Below the pieces are notes generated by a model. The model saw only the letters and a list, made by a program, of their open reading frames with translations, ran no database searches and was not told the DNA's origin. Positions 34,798 through 42,808 of a stretch of 64,000 nucleotides of DNA are shown in pieces (position 1 is the stretch's first letter; every line of letters begins with the position of its first letter). This stretch comes from an uncultured Clostridia bacterium (GTDB taxonomy: Bacteria > Bacillota > Clostridia > Christensenellales > Borkfalkiaceae): assembly GCA_947626105.1 (NCBI GenBank), contig CANQQY010000001.1, forward strand, positions 1-64,000, read 5' to 3'. The translations under genes and the position numbers were made by a program.

Positions 34798-37368
34798 TTA
34801 TTCTTCGGTGAGGAAGAGGGCGCCGTCTTTCGCGTCTACGGTGAGCCGTGTGCCCGGCGCGGGGTTCTTCTCCACAATGTATTTTGCGATACGCGTCTCG
34901 ACCTGCGCACGGATATACCGTTTGAGCGGACGCGCCCCGTAGACGCTGTCGAACCCGTTGTCCGAAATAAACGCCTTGGCGCGTTCCGTCACGGTGAGGC
35001 AAAGCGGCTTGACGCGCTCGGTAAGGCGGGAGAGCTGGATCCCGACAATGGCGTCGATATCCTTCTGCGTCAGCGGCTTAAAGGTGATGATCTCGTCCAG
35101 CCTGTTCAGAAATTCGGGGCGGAAGGAGCGTTTTAAGATCTCCCGTATCCCCTCTTTGGCTTGCTCAGAAAGTTCTCCGTCCTCGATCCCCTCCGCGATG
35201 ACGTCGGAGCCGAGATTGGAAGTCAGAATGATGACGGTATTCTTGAAATCCACCGTCCGCCCCTGCGAATCGGTCACCCTGCCGTCGTCGAGGATCTGCA
35301 AAAGGATGTTGAAAACGTCGGGGTGCGCCTTTTCGATCTCGTCGAAGAGGACGATGGAATAGGGACGGCGGCGGACCGCCTCTGTGAGGACGCCCCCTTC
35401 CTCGTAGCCGACGTATCCGGGAGGCGCGCCGACAAGACGGGAGACCGAGAATTTCTCCATATATTCGCTCATATCGATGCGCACGATGTTCTTTTCGTCG
35501 TCGAAGAGGTGCGCGGCGAGAGTTTTTGCGAGTTCCGTCTTTCCGACGCCCGTGGGGCCGAGGAACAGGAAGGAACCGACGGGGCGGTTGGGGTCGGAAA
35601 TGCCCGCCCGCGCCCTGAGGATCGCCTCGGAGACCTTTTTCACCGCTTCATCCTGCCCGACGACGCGCTCGTGAAGAATGTCTTCGAGATGGAGAAGCCT
35701 CTCGCGCTCCCCCTCTTTGAGGCGGGCGACGGGGATCCCCGTCCAGCGGGCGACGATCTTTTCGATCTGTTCCTCGGTGACTTCGTCCTGCAAAATGGCG
35801 TCCGCGTCCTTTTCCTTATGGGCGGAGAGCTCCTTTTCGAGCGCGGGGATCTCGCCGTATTCCAGCCTGCCCGCCGTATTGTAGTCGCCGCGGGTCTTTG
35901 CCGATTCCAGCTCGCCCCGCAATCGGTCGAGTTTTTCTTTGAGTTCCTTCTCGTGAAGGATCTCTTTTTTTTCGTCCTCCCACTTCGCTTTCATGGCGCC
36001 GAACTTCTCTTTGAGATCGGCGAGCTCTTTTTTCAGGCTTTCGAGACGGGTGCGGGAGAGGTTGTCGCTCTCCTTTTCGAGGGCGTTTTGCTCCACTTCC
36101 GTCTGTACGATCCTGCGGTGCAGGGCGTCCATGTCCGCGGGCATGGAGTCGATCTCGGTGCGGATCATCGCCGCCGCTTCGTCTACGAGGTCGATCGCCT
36201 TATCGGGCAGAAATCTGTCTGTGATGTAACGGTTCGAAAGGGTCGCCGCGGCGACGAGCGCGTCGTCGTGGATGCGGACGCCGTGGAAGATCTCGAATCG
36301 CTCTTTGAGGCCGCGCAGAATGGAAACGGTGTCCTCGACGGTGGGTTCGCCGATCAGAACGGGCTGGAATCTCCTCGCGAGGGCGGCGTCCTTCTCGATG
36401 TATTTGCGGTACTCGTCGAGGGTCGTCGCGCCGATGCAGTGCAGTTCCCCGCGCGCAAGCATGGGTTTTAAGAGGTTGCCTGCGTCCATCGCGCCCTCAC
36501 TCTTTCCCGCGCCGACGACCGTATGCAATTCATCAATGAAGAGAAGGATCTTCCCCTCCGATTTTGTGATCTCCGCGAGCACCGCTTTGAGGCGTTCTTC
36601 GAACTCGCCGCGATACTTCGCGCCCGCAATCAGGGCACCCATGTCCAGGGCGAAGAGCGTTTTTCCCTTCAAACCCTCGGGAACGTCGCCCGAGACGATC
36701 CTCCGCGCGAGCCCTTCGGCGATCGCAGTTTTGCCGACGCCCGGCTCGCCGATGAGCACGGGGTTGTTCTTCGTCTTGCGGGAGAGGATACGGATGACGT
36801 TCCGTATCTCCTCGTCTCTGCCGATGACGGGTTCGAGCTTATGCGCCGCGGCGCGCTTGGTGAGATCCGTCCCGTACTTTTCGAGCGCTTCGTAAGTGTC
36901 CTCGGGGTTGTCGGTCGTGACGTTCTGATTGCCGCGGACTTCCTTCATGCCTCTCAAAAAATCCTCTTTTGTGAGCCCGAAACGCTTCAAAATAGACAAA
37001 AGACGGGGCTCTGCGTTGTCGAAAATGCACAAAAAGAGATGTTCGACCGAGATAAATTCGTCCTTCATGCCCGAAGCGAGCTTTTCGGACTCATTCAAGA
37101 CCCTTGTGAATGCGGCGGAAGGATAGAGCTGCCCCGCACCTGCGCCGCTCACGCGGGGGAGACGGTCGATCTCCTCAACGACCGCCTTCAAAAGCCCTTC
37201 CGCGTCCTTGCCCGCGCGGAGCAAGATACGGGATACGAGCCCGTCCTTTTCGAGGAGCGCGGCGGCAAGGTGAAGCGTTGAAAGCTCGCTGTTGCCCCGC
37301 TCCTGCGCAAGCTGATGCGCGTTTTGGATCGTCTGCAATGACTTTTGCGTAAATTTGTTTGCGTCCAT
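34798..37368 (-). CDS. clpB: ATP-dependent disaggregase ClpB
   Basis: An 856-residue Hsp100 chaperone. N domain with two Clp_N repeats (1-145), first ATPase with Walker A GEPGVGKT (207-214), coiled-coil middle domain (about 400-530) and second ATPase with Walker A GPTGVGKT. The middle domain identifies ClpB rather than ClpC. It pulls proteins out of aggregates with DnaK. GGGAGGG ribosome site and a TATAAT -10 (37417-37412, minus strand) are seen. No CIRCE inverted repeat or CtsR heptamer pair was found. The four 10-bp iterons at 37498-37537 lie upstream. Confidence 0.97.
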   Translation of the reverse strand: MDANKFTQKSLQTIQNAHQLAQERGNSELSTLHLAAALLEKDGLVSRILLRAGKDAEGLLKAVVEEIDRLPRVSGAGAGQLYPSAAFTRVLNESEKLASGMKDEFISVEHLFLCIFDNAEPRLLSILKRFGLTKEDFLRGMKEVRGNQNVTTDNPEDTYEALEKYGTDLTKRAAAHKLEPVIGRDEEIRNVIRILSRKTKNNPVLIGEPGVGKTAIAEGLARRIVSGDVPEGLKGKTLFALDMGALIAGAKYRGEFEERLKAVLAEITKSEGKILLFIDELHTVVGAGKSEGAMDAGNLLKPMLARGELHCIGATTLDEYRKYIEKDAALARRFQPVLIGEPTVEDTVSILRGLKERFEIFHGVRIHDDALVAAATLSNRYITDRFLPDKAIDLVDEAAAMIRTEIDSMPADMDALHRRIVQTEVEQNALEKESDNLSRTRLESLKKELADLKEKFGAMKAKWEDEKKEILHEKELKEKLDRLRGELESAKTRGDYNTAGRLEYGEIPALEKELSAHKEKDADAILQDEVTEEQIEKIVARWTGIPVARLKEGERERLLHLEDILHERVVGQDEAVKKVSEAILRARAGISDPNRPVGSFLFLGPTGVGKTELAKTLAAHLFDDEKNIVRIDMSEYMEKFSVSRLVGAPPGYVGYEEGGVLTEAVRRRPYSIVLFDEIEKAHPDVFNILLQILDDGRVTDSQGRTVDFKNTVIILTSNLGSDVIAEGIEDGELSEQAKEGIREILKRSFRPEFLNRLDEIITFKPLTQKDIDAIVGIQLSRLTERVKPLCLTVTERAKAFISDNGFDSVYGARPLKRYIRAQVETRIAKYIVEKNPAPGTRLTVDAKDGALFLTEE

Positions 37369-37497
37369 ACCGTTTTCCCTCCCTTCAAGTTTGCCATGTT
37401 CCGTTCGCTTTATTATACCGCTTTTCGGGGCGTCTGAAACAGGGCATAAGAGCCGCGCGGGGGAAATTTTTTACAAAAAAACGGAGGAGAATGGTAA

Positions 37498-37537
37498 ATT
37501 CGACAAAATTCGACAAATTTCGACAAAATTCGACAAA
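37498..37537. repeat. Four 10-bp iterons (ATTCGACAAA)
   Basis: Four units of ATTCGACAAA (third has T for A at one place) in perfect 10-bp register, between clpB and the recombinase gene. One turn of helix per unit places all copies on one face of the DNA, as in operators or recombinase arm sites. A related 18-bp doublet CTCGACATGACAGAAAGG follows (37607-37650). Confidence 0.75.
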
Positions 37538-37664
37538 AAAAATTGTCATAAAGGCGATAAAATAGATTCACGGCATTGTAGAATTGAGTCGAGATGTCTC
37601 GACTGCGCTCGACATGACAGAAAGGCGGCTCGACATGACAGAAAGGGAGCCAAGGGAGGCAGAA

Positions 37665-38570
37665 ATGAAATACGGAGAATTTCTCGACGAATGGATGTCG
37701 GGCGTGAAGGCGAACGTCAAGAGCAGGACGTTCCGTCGGTACGATTGTATCCTGACGGGGCAGGTGCGGCCGCAGCTCGGACAGATAGAGATCGAAAACC
37801 TCGACGCGGAGACGATGCAGCGTTTCGTCGCCGATCTTTCCCGCCGCTATGCCGCGAACACGGTGAAAAGCGTGGTCGCCGTCGTCAGATCCTCGCTTGC
37901 AAAGGCGGAATCTTTGGGGATCGTCGGGCACAACGTTATGGACAAGGTGGAGCTTCCGCGGCGGGAGGAAAAACTCGTGGAGTGCTTCTCTGCCGCCGAG
38001 CAGAAAAAGATCGAAAAATTCATCGAAACGAGCGGAAAGGAGAAATATATCGGCGTTTTGCTCTGCCTTTATACGGGGCTAAGGGTCGGGGAGCTCCTCG
38101 CGCTCGAATGGCAGGATATCGACTTCGAGAAGGGACTTTTGACCGTGCAAAAGAGCTGCCATGACGAATGGCGGGACGGGGAATATATCAAGGCGATCGA
38201 AACGCCCAAGACGAACGCGTCGATCAGGGTGATCCCCATCCCCCACCAGCTTCTGCCCAAGCTCAAAGGGGCGAAAAAGGGAAGCAAGAGCCCCTATGTT
38301 GTCAGCGGCAAAGACGGGAAAGAGATCTCCGTCCGCTCCTACCAGAGCTCGTTTGAGCTTCTCTTAAAGCGGCTGTCGCTCCCGCACCACGGGTTCCATG
38401 CGCTCCGCCACACGTTTGCGACGAGGGCGATCGAGTGCGGCATGGACGTAAGGACGCTTTCGGAGCTCATGGGGCACACCGACCCTACGGTGACGCTAAG
38501 GCGGTATGCGCACAGCATGATGGAGCACAAGCGGATGATGATGAATAAACTTGGTAAAATTTTTCAGTAA
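37665..38570 (+). CDS. Tyrosine recombinase (phage-integrase family)
   Basis: A 301-residue recombinase. SAM-like core-binding domain (1-90), then the catalytic domain with Arg140 (TGLRVGEL), Lys182, His245-x-x-Arg248 (HALRHTF), His271 (LMGHTD) and nucleophile Tyr281 (RRYAHSM): all residues are present. The start follows GGGAGG. Forty bases after its stop begins a 177-bp segment with perfect 22-bp inverted repeats and an internal promoter. This is the arrangement of DNA-inversion systems such as the Clostridioides difficile switches, so this protein is the likely invertase. Confidence 0.92.
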   Translation: MKYGEFLDEWMSGVKANVKSRTFRRYDCILTGQVRPQLGQIEIENLDAETMQRFVADLSRRYAANTVKSVVAVVRSSLAKAESLGIVGHNVMDKVELPRREEKLVECFSAAEQKKIEKFIETSGKEKYIGVLLCLYTGLRVGELLALEWQDIDFEKGLLTVQKSCHDEWRDGEYIKAIETPKTNASIRVIPIPHQLLPKLKGAKKGSKSPYVVSGKDGKEISVRSYQSSFELLLKRLSLPHHGFHALRHTFATRAIECGMDVRTLSELMGHTDPTVTLRRYAHSMMEHKRMMMNKLGKIFQ

Positions 38571-38582
38571 ATAAGAAAAAAA

Positions 38583-38609
38583 CGGAGGGAAAATCCTCCG
38601 AAAAATTTT
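38583..38609 (+). terminator. Terminator between recombinase and invertible segment
   Basis: CGGAGG / CCTCCG hairpin flanked by A7 and AAAAATTTT. It isolates the recombinase transcript from the switch. Confidence 0.7.
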
Positions 38610-38610
38610 C

Positions 38611-38787
38611 ATGGATCTACCTAATCAATGAAATTTTTGCCAAACCGATAGCCGAAAATTTATGATATTAAGAAAAATTTTGGATAAACATGCAAAATTT
38701 AGTTGACATATTGCCTCCGAAGGGTTTATAATAGGGGCAAATCAAAAGAAATCAAAAAGATTTTCTTCATTGATTAGGTAGATCCAT
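38611..38787. other. Candidate invertible promoter segment
   Basis: Left repeat 38611-38632 (ATGGATCT...CAATGAA) and right repeat 38766-38787 are perfect 22-bp inverted copies enclosing 133 bp. The inner part is AT-rich and holds a near-consensus promoter facing right. The neighbouring tyrosine recombinase and the downstream secreted-protein genes complete the picture of an ON/OFF switch. In the orientation present here it reads ON for the 39096 gene. Flipping itself cannot be seen in one sequence. Confidence 0.8.
38703..38732 (+). promoter_or_regulatory. Promoter inside the invertible segment
   Basis: TTGACA (38703-38708), 18-bp spacer, TATAAT (38727-38732); both hexamers are perfect. Transcription should start near 38739 and cross the right repeat towards 39096. 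Confidence 0.85.
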
Positions 38788-39095
38788 GAAGAAATTCCAA
38801 ATACCGGATTGCATTTATACAAGGCGCATTCGGGCGGAAAAAAGCCGCCCAAGCGGAAGTTGTAATACCCTTTGGACGGGCAATCCCCATGCGAATTGCC
38901 CCGAAGCACGATTTTCCTGACATTTTTCACTTCGGATCTTCGCGCGGGATTTTGCCCGTCCTACCTATTTATTCAGTTTCCGATGCTGCGCGCTTTGCGG
39001 CCGCTTTCGAGGATCAACTCTGACCCCATTGATCCGAGAGAGAAAAAGCAGGGAGCGCGGTTGAAGAATAATAAAATTTTAGGAGGTGATTTCAG
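38788..39095 (+). promoter_or_regulatory. Long structured leader of the surface-protein gene
   Basis: About 310 bases without a gene. It contains three stem-loops: GGGCGG/CCGCCC (38832-38850), GGGCAAT/ATTGCCC (38878-38901) and GGATCAA/TTGATCC (39011-39035). It ends in the very strong ribosome site AGGAGGTGAT (39081-39090). No second promoter of comparable strength is seen, so expression depends on the switch. Confidence 0.55.
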
Positions 39096-41354
39096 ATGTT
39101 GAAATCCATGAAAGCTCGTATCTCTGCCATGATGCTCGCTGTCGTCATGGCGCTCGGCGTGATCGGCGTTGCCAATTTCGCCACAGTTTCAGCATCGGCT
39201 GCCGCAGGGGACACGTTTGGCGTCGGAGCAGATCACTCCGCGACCGTAACCGTAACCTACGAAAGCCCGCAGGAAGTAGTCTCCGGGGCGAGCGGACAGT
39301 ATTTCATGTACGCGACCGTTGCGGGGGAACACGACTTAGAGAGCCTGTCGCTGTACCTTCGCAACGCCGATGAAGATGCATATGAGGAATACTACTTCGC
39401 CTATGCTCCCGAGCTCAACCGCCTGTATGCGCAGGTCAACGTAACGGAAGGCACGACGTACATACTCGGCACGTACAACGAAACGGGCTCCTTTGACGTT
39501 TCGGTGTATCTTGCGGAGCACCTCGCGGTCGGCGAGTTCAACGGAAACTCCCTGTACGACGTACAGCTCGGGGACTCCCTCACCGTCGATCTCGTAGGCG
39601 CGCACACGGGTGACTACGTTGTAGCCGTCTCCGTTCCGGACGACGCGACGCATACCCTTGCGCTGTCCGCTTCCGTCGGAAGCAGCAGCACAGCCGTCCC
39701 GCTCACCTACTCCGTCAATATGGGTTATGCATATTGGGGTCTCGTAACCCTGACGGACGCGGCGACGCTCACCATTCACAACGGGAGCGAAATGCCCCTC
39801 GTTGTGAGCATTACGCTGACGCCCGCCAACACCCATACATACGGTGCATGGAGCGGCGCGACCGGCGCAAAGACCTACCAAGTGGGCGAAACGTATTATT
39901 ATACGCTTACGCCCTCCAACGCGGAAGGCGGCACGCCCGCAGGGTTCTATCTGTTCAACTTCTCGAACTATGCTCTCGTCCCGAGCGAAGAGGAACCCAA
40001 CCCGCCTGCCGGCGTTGAGATCACGGCGGACTTCTCCGTCGTCATCAAGGGCGCGCCCAACGACGTGCTCTCCACCTATGTAAGCGCAAACGTACAGCCC
40101 GTCTATCTTGCGGAAGGGGTCACCTATTATATCGAAATCGGCTGCACGTTCGCTTACTATGAAGGGACGGAGGACTATGTGTATCCCGAATCTATCCAAG
40201 CGACTCTCGCTTTGCAGCGTTGGGATACGACGAACGTTACCGTCACGCCCGACGAGACGAGCTACGTCCCCGTGAGCGAAGCAGGGTATGCAGTGACGCT
40301 GAATGCCGAAGCGGGCAGCTATTCGTTCAGCTTGTTCGATGTTCCCGAAGGGCTCTCCGTGACCGCGACGTACGACGGCACGGACTACACCCTGAATGCG
40401 GAGAACGGCTATTCCGTCAACCTCGTTGTGACGACGGTGAAAACGCTCACCCTGAAATCGACGCAGACCTTTGTCGCGAGCGCGTATCTCACCGCGGGCG
40501 AACGGGAAGCCATGACGCTCGGGACGCCCGTGACCTTCACCCTTGAAGGGAACGGCGCGGCGGTGTACTACCTCACCGACCTCAAAGCGGGAAGCTATTC
40601 CGTGTTGATCGCGGGGAATCACGACGTTGAAATGCTGGCCGGCGATGGAGTCGTTGTGCCGGCGGGCTATCACTACGGCGTATTCACCGTGGAAGAGGAC
40701 GCGGCGGAGTACAATCTCCTCTTCCTCAACAGGAGCGCAACCGTTTCCCAGACCGTGACCGTAACGATTGCGGCATATGAGGTTCCCTCGATCGCGCTCG
40801 GCGCGGAATCGTCGATCACCCTCGCCGCAGGGGAGAGCAAGGGCTACTATCTCGAAGGCGTGACGGGGGCAAGCGGGTACACCGTGAGCCTTTCGGCGAA
40901 TACCAACGTCGTGGTGTCCACGCCCGTGACGGGTGACACGGTTGTTGCGGAGGGTGCGACGATCGGCGGCTTCGCCGTGGAAGCGGAAGGCGAGGACGGA
41001 CGCGTTCTCCTCGTCTTTACCAACAACGGGAGCGAAAGCGCGTCGTTCAAGGTAACCGTGCATGCGGCGCAAGAGCTCGTACTCGGCGAAAATACGGTGG
41101 TATTGACCGAAGAAAATTCGGTGCAGTACTACTATATGGTTTTGCCGGCAGGGACTTACACAGTAACAACTAACGTGGCTAGATATATCCTTGACGTAAA
41201 CGGAAATAATGTTCTCGATTACGATTTATCCGGAGAGTTTGAGGTTATAGCCGCAGAAAACGAATCGGTTTATGTCGCATTCGTCTTTGATGGCGAAGGC
41301 AATACTGTAACCGCAACCGTCACAGTCGCGGAGAAAGAGGCTGTGACCGACTAA
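39096..41354 (+). CDS. Secreted beta-rich surface protein
   Basis: A 752-residue protein with a classic signal peptide (MLKSMKARISAMMLAVVMAL..., cleavage probably at VSASA-AAG near residue 36). The rest is acidic, rich in Val, Thr, Tyr and Gly, and made of loosely repeated beta-sandwich units of roughly 90-110 residues (motifs such as VTFTLEGNGAAVYYLTDLKAGSYSV and AGESKGYYLEGVTGASGYTV, resembling pre-peptidase C-terminal modules). No LPxTG, SLH or membrane anchor is seen. The last 80 codons are markedly more AT-rich than the rest. It is the first gene after the invertible promoter. Confidence 0.85.
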   Translation: MLKSMKARISAMMLAVVMALGVIGVANFATVSASAAAGDTFGVGADHSATVTVTYESPQEVVSGASGQYFMYATVAGEHDLESLSLYLRNADEDAYEEYYFAYAPELNRLYAQVNVTEGTTYILGTYNETGSFDVSVYLAEHLAVGEFNGNSLYDVQLGDSLTVDLVGAHTGDYVVAVSVPDDATHTLALSASVGSSSTAVPLTYSVNMGYAYWGLVTLTDAATLTIHNGSEMPLVVSITLTPANTHTYGAWSGATGAKTYQVGETYYYTLTPSNAEGGTPAGFYLFNFSNYALVPSEEEPNPPAGVEITADFSVVIKGAPNDVLSTYVSANVQPVYLAEGVTYYIEIGCTFAYYEGTEDYVYPESIQATLALQRWDTTNVTVTPDETSYVPVSEAGYAVTLNAEAGSYSFSLFDVPEGLSVTATYDGTDYTLNAENGYSVNLVVTTVKTLTLKSTQTFVASAYLTAGEREAMTLGTPVTFTLEGNGAAVYYLTDLKAGSYSVLIAGNHDVEMLAGDGVVVPAGYHYGVFTVEEDAAEYNLLFLNRSATVSQTVTVTIAAYEVPSIALGAESSITLAAGESKGYYLEGVTGASGYTVSLSANTNVVVSTPVTGDTVVAEGATIGGFAVEAEGEDGRVLLVFTNNGSESASFKVTVHAAQELVLGENTVVLTEENSVQYYYMVLPAGTYTVTTNVARYILDVNGNNVLDYDLSGEFEVIAAENESVYVAFVFDGEGNTVTATVTVAEKEAVTD

Positions 41355-41362
41355 ACAACATC

Positions 41363-41413
41363 GCCGCCCGATCTGCCGAGAAATCGGCGGATCGGGTCGG
41401 CAATCTTTTTTTT
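41363..41413 (+). terminator. Strong terminator in front of the collagen-like gene
   Basis: CCGATCTGCCGA / TCGGCGGATCGG with GAAA loop (41368-41395), outer GC pairs and nine T (41405-41413). The T-run touches the GGAG ribosome site of the next gene. Confidence 0.85.
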
Positions 41414-41424
41414 GGAGTAAAAAA

Positions 41425-42729
41425 ATGAAAAATTTGAAAAATAAACTTTTGGCATTCACTTTGGGGGCCGCGCTCGTCGTGGGAAGCGCGGTCGGCATGA
41501 CGGCTTGCGGCGGCGACGACGGCGCGGACGTCGACCCCGAGATCTACGCCGTATACACCGCGTACGCGGCGGAGGGCGGGAAACTCTCCTATGAGGAATG
41601 GTACAATCAGCTCCTTGAAAACGCGAAGGGCGCAAAGGGCGAGAAAGGCGACAAGGGTGACAAAGGCGACACGGGCGCGCAGGGTCCCGCAGGCCCGCAG
41701 GGGCCGCAGGGCGACAAGGGCGACACGGGCGCGACGGGCCCCGCAGGTTCCAACGGAACAAACGGGACGAACGGAACGAACGGCGCGGACGGCAGCAGTT
41801 TCCTGCACGGCGAAGGCGCACCCGACTCCTCCCTCGGGAAATCGGGCGATCTGTACCTCGATACCCTCACCTGGGACGTATATGAAAAGACGGAAGAAGG
41901 CTGGGGCGAAGAGCCCATCGGCAATATCAAGGGCGCGCAGGGCGAAAAAGGCGAGAAAGGCGACAAGGGCGACAAAGGAGACAAGGGCGAGAAAGGCGAC
42001 CCCGGCACAGGCGGCGGCGCCGAAGCCGATCTCCCCTCTGTTACCGTCTCCGTGACGGCGGGCGGTACGCAGGAAGTCGATCTTCCCGCAGAGGTCACCG
42101 CGGGCGTTTGGGTCATGAAAGCGGATATCGGCTCCGCCTCTTTGAGCGCACCCGCCAATCCTTTGAATGCTGGCACTAAATATGACGGCGGAAGATTCTA
42201 TACAAAAATCGGAGAAAACCCCATCTCCTATCTCTTCCCGAGAGAATCGCTCGGTCAAAGCGGACACAACGTACTGTACGGCTACCTCGTCGTCGCAGAG
42301 GGCGATACCAAGGTCTCGTTTACCTCAACCGTGGACGAACTCACGGCTACCGTCACGTTTGAACAGTGGGAAGCTCCCACCCTCAAGGCGGACGGCGTAA
42401 AAGTGGAAATTCCCGTAAATCCCACAGAAGCGGTCAATATTCTGAAAATCAATCTCGACTCTTCTCTGGAAGGCGGAACATATACATTAAAAGTTGTTGA
42501 TTTTGTAATTGCAATAAGTCAAGGGTTTGATATAATTGTAGATTCAAATGAACCAGTGACTATTTATTCTTCAAAAAACAAACAAGAAAACGTTTGGTAT
42601 TATGATGAGACAACGATTACCTTAACGGGAGGCGAAACAGAAATTTATATTAAAGCCAATGGAACAGGCATAAACGATGTAGGCAAAAACATCGCACCTA
42701 TTACCGTAACACTTACCCCCGTCGAATAA
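41425..42729 (+). CDS. Collagen-like lipoprotein
   Basis: A 434-residue protein. Signal peptide with lipobox MTAC (Cys28). Two Gly-X-Y stretches: residues 69-123 (GEKGDKGDKGDTGAQGPAG... and GTNGTNGTNG) and 170-198 (KGDKGDKGDKGEKGDPG). They should form triple helices that hold the protein as a trimeric stalk. A 46-residue module separates them (SGDLYLDTLTWDVYEK). The C-terminal 235 residues are a beta-rich head; its last 85 codons are strongly AT-rich. Such proteins act as adhesins or phage receptors. It sits behind a terminator, so its level is set by read-through from the switchable promoter or by an unseen promoter. Confidence 0.9.
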   Translation: MKNLKNKLLAFTLGAALVVGSAVGMTACGGDDGADVDPEIYAVYTAYAAEGGKLSYEEWYNQLLENAKGAKGEKGDKGDKGDTGAQGPAGPQGPQGDKGDTGATGPAGSNGTNGTNGTNGADGSSFLHGEGAPDSSLGKSGDLYLDTLTWDVYEKTEEGWGEEPIGNIKGAQGEKGEKGDKGDKGDKGEKGDPGTGGGAEADLPSVTVSVTAGGTQEVDLPAEVTAGVWVMKADIGSASLSAPANPLNAGTKYDGGRFYTKIGENPISYLFPRESLGQSGHNVLYGYLVVAEGDTKVSFTSTVDELTATVTFEQWEAPTLKADGVKVEIPVNPTEAVNILKINLDSSLEGGTYTLKVVDFVIAISQGFDIIVDSNEPVTIYSSKNKQENVWYYDETTITLTGGETEIYIKANGTGINDVGKNIAPITVTLTPVE

Positions 42730-42760
42730 ATTTATCAAAAAATTCATATTTTTTCGCAAC

Positions 42761-42790
42761 AGGCTCCCAATTTGAAATTCGGAGCCTTTT
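42761..42790 (+). terminator. Terminator before the InlB-repeat lipoprotein
   Basis: AGGCTCC / GGAGCCT with inner AATTT/AAATT pairs, then TTTT. It ends 19 bases before the next start codon. Confidence 0.7.
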
Positions 42791-42808
42791 ATGAATCAGG
42801 AGCTTTTT

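Noticed and set aside
37498..37537. The iterons as a CRISPR array or plasmid origin
   Set aside because: The unit is only 10 bp with no spacers, and no replication-initiator gene is nearby. No CRISPR array was seen in the window.
37369..37664. A CIRCE or CtsR operator upstream of clpB
   Set aside because: Neither TTAGCACTC-N9-GAGTGCTAA nor a pair of GGTCAAA heptamers is present; the iterons have a different sequence.
39336..41072. A 578-codon minus-strand frame opposite the surface protein
   Set aside because: No ribosome site, no domain, and antisense to a gene with a clear signal peptide.
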